A DNA stretch of 64,000 nucleotides from Pelomonas sp039929605. Lineage in GTDB: Bacteria > Pseudomonadota > Gammaproteobacteria > Burkholderiales > Burkholderiaceae_C. A model generated the notes under the pieces. It was not told the DNA's origin and did no database searches. It saw only the letters and a program-made list of their open reading frames with translations. Positions within the stretch are counted from its first letter, which is position 1, and each line of letters opens with the position of its first letter. The DNA lies in the NCBI RefSeq assembly GCF_039929605.1, contig NZ_JBDSQX010000182.1, positions 1-64,000 on the forward strand, written 5' to 3'. The translations under genes were made by a program, and so were the position numbers. Below, in pieces: positions 57,860 to 64,000 of this stretch.

Positions 57860-59932
57860 ATGACCGACCCGACCCCGTTGAAGCTGCTCAACCGCGAACA
57901 AGCCATTCTTGAATTCAACCGCCGCGTGCTGGCCCAGGCGCAACGCGAAGACGTGCCGCTGTTGGAGCGGCTGCGCTACATCTGCATCGTGTCGAGCAAC
58001 CTGGACGAGTTTTTCGAAGTGCGCTTCGCCGACATGCTCGATGCCGCGCGCGACCCGCTGAGCCCGGTGACGAGCCAGGAGGTCGACCGCGTCGGCCGCG
58101 CCGCCCACACGCTGATCGACGAGCAGTACCACGTCTTCAACGAGCAACTGACGCCGCTGCTGAAGAAGCGGCGCATCGTCGTGCTCAACCACGCCGACCG
58201 CGATGAGCCGCAGCGCGCCTGGGTGGACAAGTACTTCGAACGCGAGGTCAAGCCGCTGCTGGTGCCCGTGGGGCTGGATCCGGCCCACCCCTTCCCGCAG
58301 GTGGCCAACAAGTCGCTGCACTTCATCGCGCGGCTGTCGGGCAAGGACGCCTTCGGCCGCGACAACCGCATCGCCATCGTCAAGGTGCCGCGCGTGCTGC
58401 CGCGCGTCATCAAGCTGCCGGCCAATCTGAGCGATGGCCGCCAGGCGTTTGCACTGCTGACCAGTGTCATCCGCGCCCACCTGGAGGACCTGTTCCCGGG
58501 CCGCAAGGTCGAGGCCTTCTCGCAGTTCCGCGTCACGCGCGACTCCGACCTGGAGGTCGACGAAGAAGAGTTCGCCAACCTGCGCCATGCGCTGCGCTCG
58601 GGGCTGACGACGCGCCACTTCGGCCGCGCGGTGCGGCTGGAGGTGGTCAACAGCTGCCCGGCCGAGTTGTCGGAGTTCCTGCTGCAGCAGTTCGGCCTGC
58701 CCGACGCGGCGCTGTACCGCGTCAACGGCCCGGTCAACCTGGTGCGCCTGAACGAGCTGATCGACCTGACCGATGCGCCGGCGCTGCGCTTCAAGCCCTA
58801 TGAACCCGCCTGGCCGACGGGCCGCCTGCCGCGCCACAAGTCCATCTTCGAGAAGCTGAAGAAGGGCGATGTGCTGCTGCACCATCCCTTCGAGAGCTTC
58901 GAGCCCGTCGTGGCGATGCTCCGCGAGGCCGTCAACGACCCCGACGTGCTGGCCATCAAGCAAACCATCTACCGCGCCGGTGCCAAGTCGGAGCTGATGG
59001 ACCTGCTCATCGAGGCGTCGCGGCGTGGCAAGGAAGTGATGGTGGTTGTCGAACTGAAAGCGCGCTTCGACGAGGAGGCCAACATCAACTGGGCCGAGCG
59101 GCTGGAGGCCGTGGGCGCGCAAGTGGTCTACGGCATCGTCGGCTACAAGACCCACGCCAAGCTGCTGCTCATCACGCGCCGCGAAGGCAGCAAGTTGCGT
59201 CGTTATGGCCACATCTCGACCGGCAACTACAACCCCAAGACGGCGCGCCTGTACACCGACCTCGGCCTGCTGACGGCCGACGGCGACCTGACGGCCGATG
59301 CCGATTCGGTGTTTCGCCAGCTCGCGTCGCTGGGCAAGTTCAAGGTGCCGCGGCGCATGCTGCTGGCGCCCTTCAACATGCACAGCCGCATGCTGGAGCT
59401 GCTCGGGCTTGTGGAGGCGGCAGCGCTCGGCGGCTACAAGGCGGCGCGTGTGGTCGTGAAGATCAATGCGCTGACCGACGCCGAGCTCATCCACGGCCTG
59501 CTGCGCGCGGCGCAGGCCGGCGCCAAGGTCGACCTCATCGTGCGCGGCGCCTGCATGCTGCCGCCGGGGCTGCCGGGCGTCAGCGAGAACATCGTCGTGC
59601 GCTCGGTGGTCGGCCGCTTTCTGGAGCACACGCGCATCTGCTATTTCCGCTGGGCCGAGGCGAAGGAAGGCGATGAAGGCGAGGCGCTGTTCCTGTCGAG
59701 CGCCGACTGGATGAGCCGCAACATGTTCCGCCGCATCGAGGTGGCCTGGCCGGTGCAGGACGTCCGCCTGCGCCAGCGCGTCATCGACGAGGCGCTGCAG
59801 CCCTATCTGCATGACACCATGGACGCCTGGCAGCTCGGGCCCGATGGCCGCTCAGCGCGCATCAGTGACTGCGGCATCAGCGCGCAGCAGGCGCTGATGC
59901 AGCGCTACGGCAGCCCCCCCTACTCCACCTGA
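57860..59932 (+). CDS. ppk1: Polyphosphate kinase 1
   Basis: A 690-residue PPK1, the normal length. It starts with LLNREQAILEFNRRVLAQA and has the conserved LRYICIVSSNLDEFFEVR. The catalytic domain shows HPFESFEPVVAMLREAVNDPDV, then TIYRAGAKSELMDLLIEAS, GYKTHAKLLLITRREG with the autophosphorylated His, and YGHISTGNYNPKTARLYTD. The ATG at 57860 is chosen because the conserved region follows; the open frame upstream is antisense to the RpfE-like gene. sixA begins 14 bp later. It makes polyphosphate from ATP at the membrane or cytosol. Confidence 0.96.
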   Translation: MTDPTPLKLLNREQAILEFNRRVLAQAQREDVPLLERLRYICIVSSNLDEFFEVRFADMLDAARDPLSPVTSQEVDRVGRAAHTLIDEQYHVFNEQLTPLLKKRRIVVLNHADRDEPQRAWVDKYFEREVKPLLVPVGLDPAHPFPQVANKSLHFIARLSGKDAFGRDNRIAIVKVPRVLPRVIKLPANLSDGRQAFALLTSVIRAHLEDLFPGRKVEAFSQFRVTRDSDLEVDEEEFANLRHALRSGLTTRHFGRAVRLEVVNSCPAELSEFLLQQFGLPDAALYRVNGPVNLVRLNELIDLTDAPALRFKPYEPAWPTGRLPRHKSIFEKLKKGDVLLHHPFESFEPVVAMLREAVNDPDVLAIKQTIYRAGAKSELMDLLIEASRRGKEVMVVVELKARFDEEANINWAERLEAVGAQVVYGIVGYKTHAKLLLITRREGSKLRRYGHISTGNYNPKTARLYTDLGLLTADGDLTADADSVFRQLASLGKFKVPRRMLLAPFNMHSRMLELLGLVEAAALGGYKAARVVVKINALTDAELIHGLLRAAQAGAKVDLIVRGACMLPPGLPGVSENIVVRSVVGRFLEHTRICYFRWAEAKEGDEGEALFLSSADWMSRNMFRRIEVAWPVQDVRLRQRVIDEALQPYLHDTMDAWQLGPDGRSARISDCGISAQQALMQRYGSPPYST

Positions 59933-59946
59933 CCGGTTCTGCCCTC

Positions 59947-60408
59947 ATGGACCTGATCCTCTGGCGCCACGCCGAAGCCGAGATCCTCGCCGAGGGCCAG
60001 GACGACCTGCAGCGCGCCTTGACGCCCAAGGGCGAGCGCCAGGCGCGGCGCATGGCGGCCTGGCTCAACCACCGCCTGGCCGCGACGACGCGCGTGCTCG
60101 TCAGCCCCGCGCTGCGCTGCCGCCAGACGGCCGAGGCCCTGGGCCGCGAAGTGCGCATCGTGCCGACGCTGGCGCCGGACGCGCCCATCGCGGCGCTCAT
60201 CGAAGCCTCGCGCTGGCCCAAGGCGAGCGAGCCAGTGCTGATCTGCGGCCACCAGCCGACGCTGGGCATGCTGGCTGCGCACCTGCTCGCCGGCGTGGAG
60301 CAGGACTGGGCCGTCAAGAAGGGCGCCGTCTGGTGGCTGCGCTGGCGCCAGCGCGACGGCGAGCCGGAGGTGACGCTGCACGCGGTGCAGGGGCCGGACG
60401 CGCTCTAG
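59947..60408 (+). CDS. sixA: Phosphohistidine phosphatase SixA
   Basis: A 153-residue histidine phosphatase: LILWRHAEAEILAEGQDDL carries the RHG-type motif, VLVSPALRCRQTAEALG follows, and the second His is in PVLICGHQPTLGMLAAHL. SixA removes phosphate from phosphohistidine on signalling or PTS proteins. It lies 14 bp after ppk1 and is probably co-transcribed. Its last 73 bases occur again as a remnant at 61301. Confidence 0.93.
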   Translation: MDLILWRHAEAEILAEGQDDLQRALTPKGERQARRMAAWLNHRLAATTRVLVSPALRCRQTAEALGREVRIVPTLAPDAPIAALIEASRWPKASEPVLICGHQPTLGMLAAHLLAGVEQDWAVKKGAVWWLRWRQRDGEPEVTLHAVQGPDAL

Positions 60409-60433
60409 GTGCTGCAGCCGGCGCCGTGGAGCG

Positions 60434-60733
60434 TTAGGCGCCGCGCGAATGCCGGGCCACGTACTTCAGCAGCACGCCATCCATGCGCGCCTGCCAGCCA
60501 TCGCCGGTCGACTTGAAGTAGGCCACCACCTCCGGGCTGTAGCGCACCGAGACGAGCAGCTTCTTGTTCTCTGAGGTCGGCCGGCCCCGTCGGGCTTGCA
60601 CGGGCACCATCTCCTTGAGCTGCCGGGGCGACAACGGTTGGGCGTCCGGGTCCGCCTTGGCCGCTGCGAGGATGGCGCGGTCTTCCTCGACTGAGGGCAT
60701 GCGAACGACGGGTTTGTTAGATGTTTTCGACAT
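60434..60733 (-). CDS. brnA: BrnA family antitoxin
   Basis: A 99-residue antitoxin. The N-terminus is flexible and acidic (PSVEEDRAILAAAKADPDAQ). The C-terminus is a ribbon-helix-helix-like domain with KLLVSVRYSPEVVAYFKSTG and WQARMDGVLLKYV, typical of BrnA. It neutralises BrnT and is expected to repress the pair through the palindrome in front of brnT. It overlaps brnT by 17 bp and is convergent with sixA. Confidence 0.9.
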   Translation of the reverse strand: MSKTSNKPVVRMPSVEEDRAILAAAKADPDAQPLSPRQLKEMVPVQARRGRPTSENKKLLVSVRYSPEVVAYFKSTGDGWQARMDGVLLKYVARHSRGA

Positions 60734-60986
60734 AGTGCTTCACCTCTCGACGAGTTGCAGGACGAAGGCTGATGACCCGGCGAACGTCACCACATTCCAC
60801 AAAGGCCACGTAGTACAGCGTGTTGGTCTCGGGTGCGAGCGCCACCATGCGCAGCTCGCCGTACTCAAATCGACCATCGATCCAAACCAACGCGGAGTCC
60901 CAATCCAGTTCGGCCGCCAGCGACAGCGAGACACCGTGTTTGCTGACGTTGGTTCTGTCCTTGGCTGGATCGAATTCGATTTCCAT
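60717..60986 (-). CDS. brnT: BrnT family toxin (ribonuclease)
   Basis: An 89-residue RelE-fold toxin: EIEFDPAKDRTNVSKHGVSL at the N-terminus, then DGRFEYGELRMVALAP, and VRRVISLRPATRREVKHY at the end with the basic residues used in RNA cleavage. Gene order toxin-antitoxin with overlap is the usual BrnTA arrangement. The pair is inserted between sixA and a remnant of the ppx 3' end. Confidence 0.9.
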   Translation of the reverse strand: MEIEFDPAKDRTNVSKHGVSLSLAAELDWDSALVWIDGRFEYGELRMVALAPETNTLYYVAFVECGDVRRVISLRPATRREVKHYVENI

Positions 60987-61012
60987 CTATTTAATGTAGC
61001 TACATTAAATAG
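60987..61012. promoter_or_regulatory. 26-bp perfect palindrome, likely BrnA operator
   Basis: CTATTTAATGTAG is followed directly by its reverse complement. The palindrome begins one base upstream of the brnT start codon and is strikingly AT-rich in a GC-rich region, including TTAATGT and ACATTAA. Autoregulation by BrnA would require such a site. Confidence 0.75.
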
Positions 61013-61048
61013 GGGTGGTCAACGGAACTTTCCGCAGCCGGCCCGCTG

Positions 61049-61284
61049 TTACGCCACCACCAGCTCCAGCAACCCCGTCCGCGCCCAGGCCTCGGCCTCT
61101 TCCTTGAGCAGGTAGCGCGTGCGGGCACGTTCGACCGACCAGATCTTGGGTCAACGCAGTGTCAACTGCTTGCCGTCGTGCTCCAGCTTCGGGCTGCCGC
61201 TGGTCACCGGCGAGCGCATGGCAGAGGATGAGGGCCAGGCGCAGGGCGATCAACGGGTCGAGCAGGCAGACGTCGGCCAGTTGC
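61049..61284 (-). pseudogene. Remnant copy of the ppx 3' end
   Basis: This stretch matches the last 238 bases of ppx (61872-62109) at roughly four of five positions, including the shared stop TAA and a product fragment SQLADVCLLDPLIALRLALILCHA against SQLADASLLDPLIALRLAVI. Small indels shift the frame in the middle, so it is not functional. It is one half of a duplicated sixA-ppx junction. Confidence 0.85.
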
Positions 61285-61300
61285 GATAGGCGCGCATCAT

Positions 61301-61373
61301 GCTGCGCTGGCGTCAGCGCGACGGCGAGCCCGAGGTGACACTGCACGCGGTGCAGGGGCTGGACGCGCTGTAG
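61301..61373 (+). pseudogene. Remnant copy of the sixA 3' end
   Basis: GCTGCGCTGGCGTCAGCGCG and what follows match the last 73 bases of sixA (60336-60408) with only a few changes, ending in GACGCGCTGTAG where sixA has GACGCGCTCTAG. It begins 16 bp after the ppx remnant ends. It is the other half of the duplicated junction. Confidence 0.88.
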
Positions 61374-61382
61374 CCGTTCAGC

Positions 61383-61787
61383 TCACAGGTGGCGCGTCTC
61401 GGGCGGCTGGTTCCACCAGTTGTTGTGCAGGCCGTCGAAGTAGGTGACCGGCGCGGCGATCAACTCCTCCGGCGTCGCGTTGTCCAGGCAATTGACCTTG
61501 ACCGACACGAAGGCGCCTCCCATCTCCTCGATGGAGCCGTGGCCGTAGGAGCGCACACCGCAGGTCTTGCAGAACAGGTTGTGGATGCTGTCGGAGCCGA
61601 ACTGGTAGTCGCTCTGCGCGTCCTCGCTCGTCAGCAGGCGAAACGCGTCGGGCTTCACGCTGGCGCTCCAGTTGCGCGTCTTGAAGCAGATGGAGCAGTT
61701 GCAGCGGCCGGTGCCGGCGGCGAGGTCGAGGTCGACTTCAAAGCGCACGGCCTTGCAGTGGCAGCTGCCGGTGTAGGTCTTGAGCAT
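61383..61787 (-). CDS. GFA family zinc-binding protein
   Basis: A 134-residue protein of the GFA (glutathione-dependent formaldehyde-activating enzyme-like) family. Zinc ligands are in GSCHCKAVRFEV, GRCNCSICFKTRNW and LFCKTCGVRSYGHG. These small proteins bind zinc; a catalytic role is mostly unproven. The gene lies between the sixA remnant and intact ppx, so it occupies the second copy of the duplicated junction, on the ppx strand. Confidence 0.9.
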   Translation of the reverse strand: MLKTYTGSCHCKAVRFEVDLDLAAGTGRCNCSICFKTRNWSASVKPDAFRLLTSEDAQSDYQFGSDSIHNLFCKTCGVRSYGHGSIEEMGGAFVSVKVNCLDNATPEELIAAPVTYFDGLHNNWWNQPPETRHL

Positions 61788-61871
61788 GGTGGTCTCGCGG
61801 TGGTTGAGGGCGGCTCATCCTCGCGGGCATCCCCTGTCAGCGCATGACAGCAGGGCGGCTGTTGCCTGCCG

Positions 61872-63365
61872 TTACGCCACCACCAACTCCAGCAAGCCCG
61901 TGCGCGCCCAGGCCTCGGCCTCTTCCTTCAGGAGGTAGCGCGTGCGCACCTGTTCGCCCGACCAGCCCTTGGGGAAGCGCAGCGTCAGCTGCTTGCCCGC
62001 ACGCTCCAGCTTCGGGCTGGCTGCCGCTACCGGCGTGCGCGCGTGGCAGAGGATGACGGCCAGGCGCAGGGCGATGAGCGGGTCCAGCAGGCTGGCGTCG
62101 GCCAGTTGAGACTCCAGCTTGCGCAGGCCGCCACGCTGGCCGAGCGCCAAGGTGGCCAGGCGCTGTAGCTGGTTGGTGGAGAAACCTGCCGCGTCCACAT
62201 GGGCCAGCAGGTAGGCGCTGTGGCGGTGGTGGTCGTGGTGGGAGACCAGCATGCCGATCTCGTGCAGCGCAGCGGCCCAGCGCAGCTCGCGCAGCGGCTC
62301 GGGCAGGGGCTTGGGCACCAGCTGGCGGTAGAGCTGCTCGGCCTGTGCCGCGACGCGCTCGGCCTGCGCCGTGTCGACGCCGAAGCGTTGCTGCAGCTCG
62401 GTGACCGAGTCGGCGCGCGGGTCCTGGGCACCTTTGGGCTGCAGGCGTTCGGCCAGGTCGAAGATGACGCCCTGGCGCAGGGCGCCCTTGGTGGGTTTCA
62501 GCTCGGCTATGCCGAACTGCGCCAGCAACGTGTAGAGGATGCACAGGCCACCGGCCACGACGGGGCGGCGGTCGTCCTTCAGGCCGGGCAGCTGCAGCTT
62601 GTCCTGCGAGCCGGCCGCGACGCATTGCTCGATGCACCAGCGCAGCGCGTCCATCGTGATGCGGCCATCCGTCTGGCCTGTGGCCGAGAGGATGTGCGAC
62701 ACCGCGCCCACCGTGCCCGAGGAGCCCAGCGCTTCCTTCCACAGATCGGCGCGGAACTGCGTCAGCGCCTCTTCCAACTCGGCGCCGGCCGCGACCTGGG
62801 CGGCGCGGAAGGCCTCTGCGGTGTAGACGCCATCGGCAAAGAAGCGCATCGACAGGCCGACGCTGCCGACGCCGAAGGACTCGGCAAGCAGCGGCTTGCG
62901 GCCACGGCCCAGGATCATCTCGGTGGAGCGCCCGCCGATATCGATGACCAGGCGCGGCTTGTCAGACGGCTGCAGGCGCGCCACGCCGGCAAAGATGAGG
63001 CGGGCCTCCTCGCGGCCGGAGATGACCTCGACGGGATGGCCCAAAGCGGCCTCGGCGCGGGCCAGGAAGGCGTTGCGGTTGCGCGCCTCGCGCAGCGTCT
63101 GCGTGGCGACGGCGCGCACGCGCTCGGGCGGGATGCCGACGAGCTGCGCGCCGAAGGCCGTCAGGCAGTCCAGGCCGCGCTGCATGGCGTCCTCGGTCAA
63201 CATGCCTTCAGCATCGAGGCCAGCGCCCAGGCGCACGCTCTCCTTGATGTAGCTGACGCGCTGATAACGCTCGCCGCTGAGGCGGGCCAATTCGAGCCGG
63301 AAGCTGTTGGAACCGATGTCGATGGAGGCCCAGGGCTGGCTGTTCGAGTCGGGGCGCGTCGTCAT
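61872..63365 (-). CDS. ppx: Ppx/GppA family exopolyphosphatase
   Basis: A 497-residue phosphatase starting at the ATG at 63365. The ASKHA-fold elements are SIDIGSNSFRLELARLSG near residue 15, VRAVATQTLREARNRNAFL, ISGREEARLIFAGVA and VIDIGGRSTEMILGRG. The C-terminal HD-like part has WAAALHEIGMLVSHHDHHRHS. It hydrolyses polyphosphate or pppGpp. The longer open frame to 63962 is antisense to the next gene. Together with ppk1 and sixA it forms a polyphosphate cluster, on the opposite strand and convergent with sixA. Confidence 0.94.
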   Translation of the reverse strand: MTTRPDSNSQPWASIDIGSNSFRLELARLSGERYQRVSYIKESVRLGAGLDAEGMLTEDAMQRGLDCLTAFGAQLVGIPPERVRAVATQTLREARNRNAFLARAEAALGHPVEVISGREEARLIFAGVARLQPSDKPRLVIDIGGRSTEMILGRGRKPLLAESFGVGSVGLSMRFFADGVYTAEAFRAAQVAAGAELEEALTQFRADLWKEALGSSGTVGAVSHILSATGQTDGRITMDALRWCIEQCVAAGSQDKLQLPGLKDDRRPVVAGGLCILYTLLAQFGIAELKPTKGALRQGVIFDLAERLQPKGAQDPRADSVTELQQRFGVDTAQAERVAAQAEQLYRQLVPKPLPEPLRELRWAAALHEIGMLVSHHDHHRHSAYLLAHVDAAGFSTNQLQRLATLALGQRGGLRKLESQLADASLLDPLIALRLAVILCHARTPVAAASPKLERAGKQLTLRFPKGWSGEQVRTRYLLKEEAEAWARTGLLELVVA

Positions 63366-63428
63366 GGGCGCGGATTGTCGGGGCAAAATTTGACGCTCCT
63401 TTGTAACCCCGTCCCCCCAGGAGCCCCC

Positions 63429-64000
63429 ATGTTGAAAGAAGAGATCGACAGCCTCGCCCCCGGACGCGATTTCAGCCGCCGTGGCTTCGTGCAGACCGCC
63501 GTAGGCAGTGGCTTCGCGGCCGCCGTGCTGCCGGTGACGGCGCAGACCATCACCACCGACGCCGCAGGCCTGGAGGCCGGCTCGGTCAGCATTCCGGTGG
63601 GCGATTTCAAAATGCCGGCCTACCGCGCCCAGCCGGCGGGCAAGAGGAACCTGCCGGTCATCCTGGTGGCCAGCGAGATCTTCGGCGTGCATGAGCACAT
63701 CGCCGACATCTGCCGCCGCTTTGCCAAGCTGGGCTATCTGGCCATCGCGCCCGAGCTCTTCGTGCGCCACGGCAATGCCGGCGCGTACACGGAAATTCCC
63801 AAGCTGATCAGCGAAGTGGTCAGCAAGGCGAGCGACGCCCAGGTCAACGCCGACCTCGACGCCACCGTGGCCTGGGCCGCAGCCAACGGCGGCGACACGG
63901 CCAGACTGGGCATCACCGGCTTCTGCTGGGGCGGCCGCACGACCTGGGCCTATGCCGCGCACAACCCCAAGCTGACGGCCGGCGTGGCTTGGTACGGCCC
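63429..64000 (+). CDS. Dienelactone hydrolase family protein with Tat signal, 3' end outside the window
   Basis: The visible 190 residues begin MLKEEIDSLAPG; the ATG at 63429 follows GGAGCC. A twin-arginine signal (FSRRGFVQTAVGSGFAAAV) indicates folded export. The alpha/beta-hydrolase core then shows PVILVASEIFGVHEHIADI, with the Glu that partners the nucleophile, and ITGFCWGGRTTWAYA, where Cys replaces Ser as in dienelactone hydrolases. The His of the triad lies past the window end. It is divergent from ppx (63 bp between starts). Likely a periplasmic carboxymethylenebutenolidase-type enzyme; substrate unknown. Confidence 0.9.
   Translation, partial: MLKEEIDSLAPGRDFSRRGFVQTAVGSGFAAAVLPVTAQTITTDAAGLEAGSVSIPVGDFKMPAYRAQPAGKRNLPVILVASEIFGVHEHIADICRRFAKLGYLAIAPELFVRHGNAGAYTEIPKLISEVVSKASDAQVNADLDATVAWAAANGGDTARLGITGFCWGGRTTWAYAAHNPKLTAGVAWYG

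Overview
The window is high-GC, gene-dense bacterial chromosome with no rRNA, tRNA, phage or plasmid genes. Gene content and order point to a betaproteobacterium of the order Burkholderiales, in the Rubrivivax/Leptothrix/Roseateles neighbourhood. The signs are the kdsD-kdsC-lptC run, the rpfE-like/recJ/PHP/yciO order, a complete creBCD locus and abundant GC-rich intergenic hairpin repeats. The taxonomic placement is inference from family knowledge.

Layout. 1-1.4 kb: small unknown genes, a 165-bp near-perfect palindrome and a gene remnant. 1.4-6.3 kb: M13 peptidase, 2-hydroxyacid dehydrogenase, DUF899 and DUF4272 proteins. 6.3-10.5 kb: an AraC regulator/VOC protein/short UvrA operon, an acidic protein and a lipoprotein. 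10.7-15.5 kb: a three-gene 2-oxoacid oxidoreductase operon (flavoprotein, alpha, beta). 15.6-19.4 kb: PAP2 phosphatase, then kdsD-kdsC-lptC-SDR with overlapping ends (Kdo and LPS export). 19.5-22 kb: glycine-rich RRM protein, membrane protein, BtuF-like protein. 22.0-23.5 kb: a retron-like reverse transcriptase with a candidate msr-msd RNA upstream, the most interesting locus here. 23.5-27.8 kb: MarC and creB-creC-creD with a CreB-type direct repeat before creD. 27.8-33.9 kb: GMC oxidoreductase, solute-binding-like protein, B12-type radical SAM protein, orphan ParA. 33.8-40.6 kb: M16 peptidase, AEC transporter, PAS histidine kinase, DUF2975 protein. 40.7-45.4 kb: ybaK, MgtC-like, plsY, RidA and a frameshifted SF1 helicase facing a triple tandem repeat. 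45.5-54.3 kb: two BlaI/M56 sensor loci around ppk2, a CxxC redox protein, an Mrr-like nuclease and a YciO protein. 54.3-57.8 kb: PHP, recJ and rpfE-like genes. 57.9-64 kb: ppk1, sixA, ppx, with a duplicated sixA/ppx junction that holds a BrnTA toxin-antitoxin pair in one copy and a GFA gene in the other; a Tat-exported dienelactone hydrolase runs off the end.

Two families of dispersed palindromic repeats recur. R1 (built on CACAGCCACAGAGACACAGA) lies between co-directional genes in three operons, with a half copy in a fourth gap. R2 (starting GGGCCGAGCGCCGGGC) abuts the 3' ends of four genes and in one case supplies the C-terminal codons of kdsC. A third, local repeat is tandem and separates ridA from the helicase. 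Polyphosphate metabolism is well represented: ppk1, ppx and sixA cluster, and ppk2 lies about 9 kb away.
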